A stretch of DNA of 64,000 nucleotides from WLWS01 sp965243105 (GTDB lineage: Bacteria; Pseudomonadota; Gammaproteobacteria; Eutrophobiales; Eutrophobiaceae): NCBI GenBank assembly GCA_965243105.1, contig CBDEUC010000002.1:558001-622000 (forward strand), read 5' to 3'. Position numbers and translations under genes: made by a program. Shown piece by piece: positions 38,652 through 47,092 of this stretch (the first letter of the stretch is position 1; each line of letters starts with the position of its first letter). Under the pieces are notes generated by a model. That model worked only from the letters and a program-made list of their open reading frames with translations, ran no database searches and was not told the origin of the DNA.

Positions 38652-39629
38652 TCAGGTCAACTTTAGTATCCCAATATTCTTGTCCGCGGTGATATGCACG
38701 GCCCCGTGTTCTGCAGAGGCTGAATACAGCTCACCGTCTACCACGTATTTTCCATCAAATTTCATCTTAATGTCGGTAATATCTTCACTGAAGTAACCAT
38801 CTTCCGGAAATTGACCACCACGCCCGAACAACAAGGGCAAAAGTCTAATCCAGAGCCTGGCGGGTGACTTCTTTATTATTGTCACGTGCATAGGCGCCTT
38901 GCCTTCACCCCAGTAGGGCTTAAGCCCGTATAGTAGCCTGTCCAGCGTGCTGGCCAGTACCAGGAGACGTGGCTCCGACACAAACGTACTACCATTAATG
39001 GAGATCGCTGTTTGTGCGGAATGTTTTGTTCCCCGTGGGCTGGCAGCGAAAAGCTTTCCCAGGTAACGAAGAAAGGTGGCGAATGACGCCTTCTCTCCTG
39101 TCATGCCCCCGCCTCGACCGCTACTACCAAAACTTTCTACTGCCTCCGAAATCAGTCCTGTTGCGTAGAACATTCCATAAATACCGGGCCTGTCGCCATG
39201 GCTAATACCAAGTACGGGTTTTTCAAAAATCTTTGCATTCGTTGCACCCGCCAATGTTTCGCTGAGCGCATGCAAAGCCTTTACCGGGTTTGAGGGAGAA
39301 CCAAAGTCCTTCGCAGTCATGTTCGTTGTGCCAGCTGGAATAAGGACAAACACGGGCAAGCGTGTGAATATTGTCTTTCGTAACAATACGCTCAATACGA
39401 GGTGAAAGGTGCCATCTCCAGACACCACGACAAGGGTGTCAACCTGTTCGCTGGCAAATGAGCGCAGGATTGATTCGATCTCAGCGGCATCCTGGCCTTC
39501 CCGGTAAATACTGCCAGGAAGCTTGCTTGCCAGTTCCCGGATTTTACTGCCATTCTTTTTCAACCTGCCTGAAGCAGGATTCAGCAGTACACCGATTTTC
39601 CGTAACTGCGGATTCGCCATATGGTTCAC
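38652..39629 (-). CDS. Diacylglycerol/ceramide kinase-like lipid kinase (LCB5 family)
   Basis: A 325-residue lipid kinase with the diacylglycerol/sphingosine kinase fold: LLNPASGRLKKN near residue 15, the nucleotide-binding VVSGDGTFH (GDGT at 71-74) and LIPAGTTNMTAKDFG near 100. The C-terminal beta domain is present. It phosphorylates a lipid hydroxyl; in this sphingolipid locus ceramide or sphinganine is a plausible substrate, but diacylglycerol cannot be excluded. It starts at GTG (alternative ATG at 39620) and lies 6 bases after the CDP-alcohol phosphatidyltransferase gene. Confidence 0.85.
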   Translation of the reverse strand: MNHMANPQLRKIGVLLNPASGRLKKNGSKIRELASKLPGSIYREGQDAAEIESILRSFASEQVDTLVVVSGDGTFHLVLSVLLRKTIFTRLPVFVLIPAGTTNMTAKDFGSPSNPVKALHALSETLAGATNAKIFEKPVLGISHGDRPGIYGMFYATGLISEAVESFGSSGRGGGMTGEKASFATFLRYLGKLFAASPRGTKHSAQTAISINGSTFVSEPRLLVLASTLDRLLYGLKPYWGEGKAPMHVTIIKKSPARLWIRLLPLLFGRGGQFPEDGYFSEDITDIKMKFDGKYVVDGELYSASAEHGAVHITADKNIGILKLT

Positions 39630-39635
39630 GAAAGA

Positions 39636-40838
39636 TCAGCTTCTTTTTTTTGCCAGCCGGGTAAACATCCTGACTTCAAGACGGTGCAAATCTTTTTCCG
39701 GGTCAACGGTGTCAAACCAGGATTCCAGTTGCCCCCGCGCGGCCTTTTCCCGAGATGCCATCGCGAGCCTGGCGCAAAGAAACAGGGTCGAAAGAATATG
39801 CCAGGAGGCCACCAGGTAGAGTCCAATATCCGGTCTTCCCGTGAAGAGGGAGAGTGTGAGCAAAACCATGTTTGGGTTTCTTCGAGCCGTGATGAGTCGA
39901 TTCACGCTGTCCACTGGTTGCCAAAGGAAGAGCCGAAATGGTGCCAGCCAGAGATCAAACGCACCTTCACAAAGACGCCCGCCGATGTAACTTGCAAGTA
40001 TTACCCAGAAAAGAATCATGACGGTAGAGTGGCTCAGCATTGAATCCTCGATGCCAATTCCCCAGGCCAGGTACCACAATGGTGGATGAACAAGATCGAG
40101 ACCGTGATCCATCACATCGCCGATCTTGCTCGAGGTGACCGTGACCCTTGCCAGCTTTCCGTCAACCGTATCAAGAAAAGTCATGAACCAACCACTGAGC
40201 AGGCCAACTACGAAAAATCCATGCCAGAATGCCAGGCCGGTCAGAATGGCCAACACATAACTGAGCAGTGTTACCTGGTTCGCTGTAAAACCTCGATTGA
40301 CGCAAAATTCTACCGCGTGCCTGGAAGGCACTGGCCATAACCATTTTGTGACAAAGTCTGTTACTCCCTTGTAAGACCCATCAAAAATTTCCTTTTCAAG
40401 ATCATTCGCGCTTTCTTCGGTGATTGGAAGGATGACCGGCGGGTCATATTTCAACAATCTCGGGTCATAGGCCTCCACCATGTCGCCCGGAAACAGGCTG
40501 GCAAATCCGGTAAAACCTGCCTGCTGCTCACTTAATTTCGCTGCATACTCTTCAACTCCATCAGCTCCGTCCACCATCATGGCAACGACAAGCCCGGATT
40601 GCTCCAGGTTTATACAGCTGTTTATTTGCAAACCGGTTGCCGCCGACAATATTCTTGGATCAAAGTAATGATCGCCTCGAAGCAGAAGAATTGAATCCCC
40701 GTCTTTAGCGGCTTCAACATTTTCAATCACCTCGACTTCACCCAGCTTTATTAGCTGCCGATGAATCCTATCCCTGCCACTGAGCCCCCACAGCTTAACC
40801 TCGCTGTCATTAACAAAATATACTTTAACAGAAGCCAT
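39636..40838 (-). CDS. CDP-alcohol phosphatidyltransferase with degenerate nucleotidyltransferase N-domain
   Basis: A 400-residue integral membrane enzyme. The C-terminal half holds the complete CDP-OH-P motif: D223-x2-D226-G227-x2-A230-R231-x8-G240-x3-D244-x3-D248, within several membrane helices. The N-terminal 150 residues resemble a reduced sugar/MobA-type nucleotidyltransferase (VEVIENV..., SILLLRGDHYFDPRIL), the architecture of archaeal and bacterial CDP-inositol/DIPP synthases, but without an obvious GxGxR loop, so it is probably not active there. It is first gene of a three-gene operon with a lipid kinase and a Tam41-like enzyme and divergent from a metallophosphoesterase. It should transfer a phospho-lipid or phospho-alcohol moiety; which one is unknown. 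Confidence 0.85.
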   Translation of the reverse strand: MASVKVYFVNDSEVKLWGLSGRDRIHRQLIKLGEVEVIENVEAAKDGDSILLLRGDHYFDPRILSAATGLQINSCINLEQSGLVVAMMVDGADGVEEYAAKLSEQQAGFTGFASLFPGDMVEAYDPRLLKYDPPVILPITEESANDLEKEIFDGSYKGVTDFVTKWLWPVPSRHAVEFCVNRGFTANQVTLLSYVLAILTGLAFWHGFFVVGLLSGWFMTFLDTVDGKLARVTVTSSKIGDVMDHGLDLVHPPLWYLAWGIGIEDSMLSHSTVMILFWVILASYIGGRLCEGAFDLWLAPFRLFLWQPVDSVNRLITARRNPNMVLLTLSLFTGRPDIGLYLVASWHILSTLFLCARLAMASREKAARGQLESWFDTVDPEKDLHRLEVRMFTRLAKKRS

Positions 40839-40906
40839 TAACTTTCCCGCGGGGTCAATATGTGTGTGTTGTAGTCCCAGGTTATTTCGTACAAACTTGT
40901 GCTCCT

Positions 40907-41860
40907 ATGAATCATCATATTGCTGAAGAGCAAAAAGACATCAATAGTCCTTATAAGCTCGCCCATATTTCCGATCCCCATCTTAGCACGCTGGATGAAG
41001 TCAGCTGGACACAGTTACTCAACAAGCGCGTGCTCGGCTACCTTTCCTGGTATGGTAACCGTCGTCATATTCACAGGATGGATGTACTTGAGGACCTGCT
41101 CTCGGATATTGCAGCCACCAGGTCAAATCACCTGATAATTAGCGGTGACCTGACCCATATTGGAACGCCACAGGAATTTCGCCAGGTGGCAGAGTGGCTT
41201 GCCCGCCACGGTTCACCCGAGCAAATTTCCGTGGTACCCGGGAACCATGATTCTTATATCAGGGAAGAGCCTGAACGCACCTTGTCGTTATGGTCGCCTT
41301 ATATGCTGGGAGATAACAAGGATCGCGAACCTGTCAGCAAGCTGTTTCCCAGTTTTCGCCAGCGCGGACCGGTGGCTATTGTTGGCCTGTCAACGGCTGT
41401 GCCTACCGCGCCATTTTTTGCCACGGGAAAACTTGGCTCTGCGCAAATTTCTCAAATGAAAAAATTACTGGAAAAGGCAAGGGAGATGGGGTTGTTTAGA
41501 ATCGTTGTTCTTCATCATGGTCCCCTTGAAAGCAGTAACAAGTTTCGTAAACGACTTGTTGACGCCGGGGAATTCAGGGAAGCCCTCACTTCAGTCGGTG
41601 CCGAGTTAATTCTCCATGGTCATGGTCACCACCCGGTAACAGAATGGCTTGATGTGAAAGGCACAGAAATACCTGTCGTTGGCGCTCCGTCAGCGTCGCA
41701 ACTTTCCTCCTCCAACTACAAGCGCGCGGGATATAACACTTATGAGGTCGTGAGAAATGACCAGGGTTGGCTGTTGAAAATTAATTCGAGACGATTTGAA
41801 GATTCACTGGGTATTTTGAAAGACACTGATTGCCGGGAAGTTCAGCTACCCGCTGCATGA
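40907..41860 (+). CDS. Calcineurin-type metallophosphoesterase
   Basis: A 317-residue phosphoesterase with all five blocks: ISDPHLS, SGDLTHIG, VVPGNHDSYI, VVLHHGPLE and ILHGHGHHPV. It starts MNHHIAEEQK at 40907; a GTG 45 bases earlier is an alternative. It has no signal peptide, so it acts in the cytoplasm or on the inner face of the membrane. Divergent from the lipid head-group operon, it could remove a phosphate from a lipid intermediate, comparable to PgpA-type steps; inference from context only. Confidence 0.85.
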   Translation: MNHHIAEEQKDINSPYKLAHISDPHLSTLDEVSWTQLLNKRVLGYLSWYGNRRHIHRMDVLEDLLSDIAATRSNHLIISGDLTHIGTPQEFRQVAEWLARHGSPEQISVVPGNHDSYIREEPERTLSLWSPYMLGDNKDREPVSKLFPSFRQRGPVAIVGLSTAVPTAPFFATGKLGSAQISQMKKLLEKAREMGLFRIVVLHHGPLESSNKFRKRLVDAGEFREALTSVGAELILHGHGHHPVTEWLDVKGTEIPVVGAPSASQLSSSNYKRAGYNTYEVVRNDQGWLLKINSRRFEDSLGILKDTDCREVQLPAA

Positions 41861-41889
41861 TCTTGAGGAGTTCACCCAGCACAGGATCA

Positions 41890-42954
41890 TCAGGCAAGTT
41901 TTTGCAACATAGCAATGGCCAGCCAGATCAGGATCAGGCCCGGTGCCAGGGCAACAAAAGCAAAGCTCAGGTCCAATAGTAAGCCGATGTTGGCTACAAG
42001 CTGATCAAGCAGGTAAACACAGATACCGGTAATTCCGGCCAGTACCAGCCGATTGGCTATTCCGCCCCGCACCGAACCAAACACGAAAGGAATTGAAAGA
42101 AGAATCATCGCGATCGTGACAAGGCCACCACCAAGTTTTCTCCACAATGCCAGCTCGTATGCCTCAGATTGCTGACCCGTTTCACGCAGGTACTTGATAT
42201 GGGAATAAAGGTCGACGGGTGAAAGGCTCTCAGCCGGGCGATTAAGCGTGGATATCTGCTCCGTATCAAGAAATGGCTCCCATAGAACCAGGTCCGAAAA
42301 TGACGTCTGCAGGGTATCGCCAGACACAATTTTTCGCGTAACCGCGGACAGCTCCCACTGCTTCTCGGATTTTATTTCCGCAAATTGTGCAAAAAGATGC
42401 TCCACCAGCCGCCCCTGTTCATCCACATAAATAATTTCGACATCCCGCATCAGGCTTCCCTGTGGTGAATCACCAATACGCAGTATTTGCCGTTTATCGC
42501 GCGTCCATGTGCCGAGGTCCTGTCCCAGTTCAGTGCTTTGCGCCAGCGCTTCTGCCCTGTGGGCCATTGCCTTTTGCTGGTATAGAGGTGCAACAAATTG
42601 CTCCATCACCGCGAGGACGAGAATCAGGAAAAAGCCAACCTTGAGCACCATCATGCTAATCCTGATGGGCGAAAGACCGGCTGCTCGCATGGTAATAAGT
42701 TCCAGGTTTACCGCTAGCCTGCCCAGTCCGATGACTGTTCCAATTAATGCTATGAAAGGTGCAAGTTGCACAAACCTTCGCGGGACAACATATGCAACAT
42801 AGATAAATGCATCCCTTGTCTGGTAAAAGCCTTCACCCACGTCGTCCAGTTGCTCAATGAGATCAAGGAAACTGAATAATGGAAGCAAAACTGCAGTAGC
42901 AATACAAAGACCGCTTACAATCTGCTTGACGACATAGTTTTCCAGCAAGGTCAT
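41890..42954 (-). CDS. lptG: LptG-like lipid exporter permease
   Basis: A 354-residue permease of the LptF/LptG family. It starts MTLLENYVVKQIVSGL at 42954, in an ATGA overlap with the upstream lptF stop. Typical LptG stretches are VDLYSHIKYLRETGQQSEAYELALWRKL and, near the end, IPFVFGSVRGGIANRLVLAGITGICVYLLDQ, with an ancestral beta-jellyroll in the periplasm between the two membrane halves. LptFG with LptB power LPS extraction; here the pair sits inside a sphingolipid locus without lptB, A or C. It may be the genome's only LptFG or a dedicated second set. Confidence 0.85.
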   Translation of the reverse strand: MTLLENYVVKQIVSGLCIATAVLLPLFSFLDLIEQLDDVGEGFYQTRDAFIYVAYVVPRRFVQLAPFIALIGTVIGLGRLAVNLELITMRAAGLSPIRISMMVLKVGFFLILVLAVMEQFVAPLYQQKAMAHRAEALAQSTELGQDLGTWTRDKRQILRIGDSPQGSLMRDVEIIYVDEQGRLVEHLFAQFAEIKSEKQWELSAVTRKIVSGDTLQTSFSDLVLWEPFLDTEQISTLNRPAESLSPVDLYSHIKYLRETGQQSEAYELALWRKLGGGLVTIAMILLSIPFVFGSVRGGIANRLVLAGITGICVYLLDQLVANIGLLLDLSFAFVALAPGLILIWLAIAMLQKLA

Positions 42955-44024
42955 CTTTTGAAACGTCCATCCTGGAAACCCGGGAAAAGCATGACCGCCA
43001 CAACGACCGTCATCAGCATATGCAGCCACCATATTCCGGGGAAACTGCCAACCGTTCCCTGCTCTACCCAGGTGCGGGCGAGACCACTCAGGTTGTAGTA
43101 AAGAGCGAAAATCAGCGTGGCCGTGAATATTTTTTCGTTACGACCTTGCCGGGGCGAAGAACGACTCAGGGGAATCGCAATAAGGGCCAGTAATATTGTT
43201 GCCAGTGGTCGAGAAAGCCGCCATTGTAGCTCGGCCACATCGGACGGTATCTCGGAAAACATCAGTTCAAACGTCGAAGCTGCTTTTCTCTTGTAACCAA
43301 TATCGGTATCAGAATCATCCAGGAAAATCACCATTTTCTCAAAACTCACCATCTCGTCATTTGAGCCATCAAAATAGAGCCTGTGGATTGTCCCGTCGTG
43401 CAGGTGAATTTCAGTCCTTGAATTATCTTCCTTTCTCATTTGCACTGCGTACTGTGAAAGTATAATTTCCCGGTGTTCCTCTTCGTTGACATAATGAAAC
43501 ACGTTTGTCATGTCACCGGTGGAGGCATTCTTTTCCTGGATATAAACGACTCGCCCACTGTCTTCATTTCCATAAAACCGCCCAGCCTGGAACCTGTCTG
43601 TATTCAGTTCCGCATTGGCCCGGGCATCCAGCACATAGCTGTCTTCATAGGCCCAGGGTCGCCCCTGTATGGACAGCAAGCCAACCATGATACCTACCGG
43701 GATTGCGACCCAGAGAACCGATTTTATAATTCGCGAGCCATTAACACCTGCAGCGCGCATGGCAATAATTTCCTGGTCCCTGTGCATGCGACCAAGCCCA
43801 ATAATGATCGAGACATAAAGAGCGATGGGCACGAGAACTTCAAGGGCAATGAGCGTCTTGAGCATTACCAGCCTGAGCATGAGTTCAACACCCAGGGACT
43901 CGGTGATGCCCTCGGACAGGTAGCGTGCGCTACTGAAACAGGCAAAAAGTGCGGCAAGAATACCCAGGACCGCCGCCAGTGGCTTGATCACCTCCACAAA
44001 AATATAGCGTTCAATATTTGTCAT
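42951..44024 (-). CDS. lptF: LptF-like lipid exporter permease
   Basis: A 357-residue permease, starting MTNIERYIFVEVIKPLAAVLG. Family features are the N-terminal membrane segments, IIIGLGRMHRDQEIIAMRAAGVNG, a periplasmic jellyroll region and the C-terminal AELQWRLSRPLATILLALIAIPLSRSSPRQGRN, which is close to the LptF consensus. It is first of the two-gene lptF-lptG operon with a 4-base overlap. It is divergent from a nucleotidyltransferase gene of the same lipid locus. Confidence 0.87.
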   Translation of the reverse strand: MTNIERYIFVEVIKPLAAVLGILAALFACFSSARYLSEGITESLGVELMLRLVMLKTLIALEVLVPIALYVSIIIGLGRMHRDQEIIAMRAAGVNGSRIIKSVLWVAIPVGIMVGLLSIQGRPWAYEDSYVLDARANAELNTDRFQAGRFYGNEDSGRVVYIQEKNASTGDMTNVFHYVNEEEHREIILSQYAVQMRKEDNSRTEIHLHDGTIHRLYFDGSNDEMVSFEKMVIFLDDSDTDIGYKRKAASTFELMFSEIPSDVAELQWRLSRPLATILLALIAIPLSRSSPRQGRNEKIFTATLIFALYYNLSGLARTWVEQGTVGSFPGIWWLHMLMTVVVAVMLFPGFQDGRFKR

Positions 44025-44152
44025 GTGATATCAGGCAAACTTTATCCGGGTCACAGGATGGTAATATATTTTTCACGCTGTATGATACGCCGCTTGAAAC
44101 AGCAGCAATAAGATTTTGTAAGCTAAATGAACCACAATTTTCCTAATATTGT

Positions 44153-44878
44153 ATGACCAGCGCCATTATATTGAGTGCCGGACAGGGCAGCCGGCTGTTG
44201 CCTCTAACGGAACAAAAACCAAAATGCATGCTCGATATTGCAGGTCGAAGCATACTACAGTGGCAGCTTGACGCACTGATTGCAGCCGGGATTTCAGAAA
44301 TACATGTTATCACCGGTTTTCACAGCGACCAGGTTGAAGCTCATTTAGCGACTCACTACCCCAATGCCGGCCAGATCCGCACGCTGTTCAATCCCTTCTA
44401 TAACGTATCTGACAACCTGGCCAGTTGCTGGATGGCCCGCCAACACATGGATAATGATTTTCTACTAATCAACGGTGATACGATATTCGAACCCGCTGTC
44501 CTCGAGGTGGTTCTCGCTTCGCCAGCTGCGCCGGTGACCCTGACAATCGATGTCAAAGAGTCATATGACGAAGATGATATGAAAGTCAAACTCGATGGTA
44601 ACTCGGTAAAAAACGTCAGCAAGATCCTGAATGCCGAAGACACCAGTGCGGAGTCCATTGGCATGCTTTACTTTCGAGGCCAGGGAGCACTGGACTTTAA
44701 AGCCAACCTGGAATCACAGATGAGAAGCCTGCAAGGACTGAAATCCTGGTTCCTTTCCGTGGTCGATATGATGGCTGGCCAGGGCAAGGTTGAAGCTTGC
44801 AACGTGTCAGGAAAACGCTGGGCTGAAATTGACTTTATCGCGGACCTCGAGGCGGCAGAAAAACTGCTGGCTGACTGA
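44153..44878 (+). CDS. LicC-like phospho-alcohol cytidylyl-/nucleotidyltransferase
   Basis: A 241-residue cytoplasmic nucleotidyltransferase. The N-terminus has AIILSAGQGSRLLPLTEQKPKCML (GxGxR and PK signature) and the later NPFYNVSDNLASCWMARQHMDNDFLLINGDTIFE resembles LicC-type phosphocholine cytidylyltransferases. It would activate a phosphorylated small alcohol or sugar with CTP (or another NTP). In this locus it may supply a CDP-activated head group; the substrate is unknown. It converges on the MobA-like gene with a 6-base gap. Confidence 0.8.
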   Translation: MTSAIILSAGQGSRLLPLTEQKPKCMLDIAGRSILQWQLDALIAAGISEIHVITGFHSDQVEAHLATHYPNAGQIRTLFNPFYNVSDNLASCWMARQHMDNDFLLINGDTIFEPAVLEVVLASPAAPVTLTIDVKESYDEDDMKVKLDGNSVKNVSKILNAEDTSAESIGMLYFRGQGALDFKANLESQMRSLQGLKSWFLSVVDMMAGQGKVEACNVSGKRWAEIDFIADLEAAEKLLAD

Positions 44879-44884
44879 AACATC

Positions 44885-45694
44885 TCAGGAATCTCCCTGC
44901 AGGAGGTTTTCAACGAATTCCAGGTCGCTCATCGTGTCAACATCAATCCCCGCACGTGGGTAAGGCAGGACCACTGCCTTGACGTGGATTTGCAATCCGC
45001 TGGAGATGCGCGTTAAGGCATCGTCCAGGGCAAGTTTTTTTAGCAAGTACTTGAGCACCCCATGCGGCCCAAGTAACCCCATGATGAGTTTCCAGGGTTT
45101 TTTTCTTTTTTGCTCAACCTTGCGCCAGAAAGGAACTATTCGACGGCCTTGCTGGTTGATAAAACTGAACAGGTTGCAGCCACAAACGCCACCGTCCGCC
45201 AGCCTGATGATCGTTCTTTTTACCTGCGGGAAGCTTTCCTGGATAGTATCAATACTCACCAGGCCGACAGTAGCATCGGCCCCGAACTCAAGAGTTTGAC
45301 GAAGAAAATAATCGACCACTTCTGTTTCCAGCAGGGCATGGTCTGCCGTAGTAAGAAAAACCGCTTTATTATCCGGTATTAATGACATGGCTGATTCCAC
45401 GCTCTTGCTGGGAGAATCGAGATTGTCGACACGCTGCAGCTTATCGCGTGCCAGGTACGCCTGCAGTTGCGGGCATTCCTTGAGCGCGGCTGACGGCGGT
45501 CCACAGACAATAATGTTATCCACATAGCGGCTGGCAAGAAGTGCATCCAGCACGCGTATTATCATGGGTACGCCGTTTATGTTAGCGACCGCCTTACTGG
45601 AAACCCCCGCCCCTGTTGCGACGGGGTCACGCGGCCCCCTGTCACCTGCCAGGACAATTGCGGTAAAAGTAGAATGATCAGGCATGTGGCTCAC
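44885..45694 (-). CDS. MobA-like nucleotidyltransferase
   Basis: A 269-residue protein with the MobA/GlmU-type fold: TAIVLAGDRGPRDPVATGAGVSSKAVANINGVPMI and, later, NKAVFLTTADHALLETEVVDYF. The loop GDRGPRD differs from the classical GxGxR, and a long C-terminal extension contains a hydrophobic KLIMGLLGPHGVLKYLLKKL segment. The start is GTG at 45694; an ATG at 45685 is possible. It follows the ceramide-synthase-like gene by 20 bases, so it probably shares its transcript and works in the same lipid pathway. The activated compound is unknown. Confidence 0.75.
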   Translation of the reverse strand: MSHMPDHSTFTAIVLAGDRGPRDPVATGAGVSSKAVANINGVPMIIRVLDALLASRYVDNIIVCGPPSAALKECPQLQAYLARDKLQRVDNLDSPSKSVESAMSLIPDNKAVFLTTADHALLETEVVDYFLRQTLEFGADATVGLVSIDTIQESFPQVKRTIIRLADGGVCGCNLFSFINQQGRRIVPFWRKVEQKRKKPWKLIMGLLGPHGVLKYLLKKLALDDALTRISSGLQIHVKAVVLPYPRAGIDVDTMSDLEFVENLLQGDS

Positions 45695-45714
45695 TTAACC
45701 CCAGAAACCCGTGC

Positions 45715-46878
45715 TCAGTCAGAGAGTGTCTTCTGGTACAGGCGATAAGTCTTGTACAGGTCGCTGCCTATTGCATCGAGTATGTTTCTCATTCCGCTGT
45801 TGTCTTCCAGGATCCATGACATTTCCACTTCTTTTACACCACGGGCAGTGAACTGTGTACGCAGGGCGTCAATAGTGAGGAAGGCCAGTGCCATGCCAAT
45901 CGGGCGGTTCTGGTATTTCTTGCGTACTCCCATCAGGGGTACCCTTCCGGTAGTGACTCCACCCGGTTTAAGCCCCTGGATCAACTTCAGCCAGCCACCC
46001 GGTAGCAGCTTCCCATTAAAATCCCGGATTATTTCATTAAGATTTGGCAAACCCGCGATAAAGGCTACCGGCTCTGAGTCAATTTCCGCAATGTGAATGT
46101 ATTCATCCGGCACCACGAGTCTCAGGCTGTTGCCCAGCTCCTTAAACTCGGCCTCGGTAAACGGCACAAAACCCCAGTTTTCCGACCAGGCATCGTTAAA
46201 AAGGTCCATCAGGATGGCCATTTCCGACTTAAAATCCTTGCGATTCAGTTTCCTCATTCGAACCGTCTCCTGGTAACGTCTTGTCAGGGAACTCATCACC
46301 CTGGGAACCTCAAATTCAACGTCAACCCAGTATGCATAGAGATCCCTGGCCTTTTCATAACCGAGATCTTCAAGGGCCGGGCCAAGCCAGGGCGAGGAAT
46401 GGGGCATCATTACCACCGGTGGTTTTTCAAAACCGTCTACCAGCAGGCCGCATTCCTGGTTAACCGAAAATGTCATTGGACCTGTAATCCGCCTCGCACC
46501 CCGCTGGTGCAACCAGTTTTCCGCGGTGTCGACGAGGGTTTTTATGACATTAATATCATCTATTGCATCCAGCAGGCCAAAATGCCCGGTATCAGGGCCG
46601 TATCGCTCGCGATGAAGATGGTCGATTTGCGCCGATATTCGTCCGGCCGGCTCCCCGTCACGGTAAACCATCCAGGCCTGCCACTCGGCATGCTCAAAGT
46701 AAGGATTAAAGCGCGAAAAGTGCAGCATCCTTTCCACGTAAAGCGGCGGCACCCAGGCCCTGTCCTGGCTGTATATATATCGCGGGAAGTTTATTAACTT
46801 ATTGAAATCAAGAAGGTTTTTGACTTCTACAAGTTCCAGGCCCAAGGCCGTGTCGGCATTGCTTGGTGACTCGGACAT
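45715..46878 (-). CDS. GNAT-type bacterial ceramide synthase (bCerS-like)
   Basis: A 387-residue GNAT-fold protein of the family that includes the ceramide synthase bCerS described in Caulobacter crescentus. It N-acylates a long-chain base with an acyl-CoA or acyl-ACP. Recognisable stretches are NFPRYIYSQDRAWVPPLYVERM, RISAQIDHLHRERYGPDTGHFGLLDA, RITGPMTFSVNQECGLLVDG and RVPLMGVRKKYQNRPIGMAL. It has no signal peptide. It lies divergently next to the ligase-CerR-ACP-Spt operon, which supports the role. Family recognition is from remembered patterns; another N-acyltransferase role remains possible. Confidence 0.7.
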   Translation of the reverse strand: MSESPSNADTALGLELVEVKNLLDFNKLINFPRYIYSQDRAWVPPLYVERMLHFSRFNPYFEHAEWQAWMVYRDGEPAGRISAQIDHLHRERYGPDTGHFGLLDAIDDINVIKTLVDTAENWLHQRGARRITGPMTFSVNQECGLLVDGFEKPPVVMMPHSSPWLGPALEDLGYEKARDLYAYWVDVEFEVPRVMSSLTRRYQETVRMRKLNRKDFKSEMAILMDLFNDAWSENWGFVPFTEAEFKELGNSLRLVVPDEYIHIAEIDSEPVAFIAGLPNLNEIIRDFNGKLLPGGWLKLIQGLKPGGVTTGRVPLMGVRKKYQNRPIGMALAFLTIDALRTQFTARGVKEVEMSWILEDNSGMRNILDAIGSDLYKTYRLYQKTLSD

Positions 46879-47092
46879 ATACTGAGATTTTCCGTGGTGA
46901 CATTCTTTGAATTCAATTGCGGCCGCAGAATAGCATATTCAATCCATAGCAAATCCGCGCATTTCTCGCCGCACTGCAACATCGGCCGGTAATTGTAAAA
47001 CAAAATCCCTTAATATTTCATGGTGCATGTCATTTATTTTTATTATATTATTCAGATAGATGTCACAATGACTTAAACCTGAAATCTAGAAA

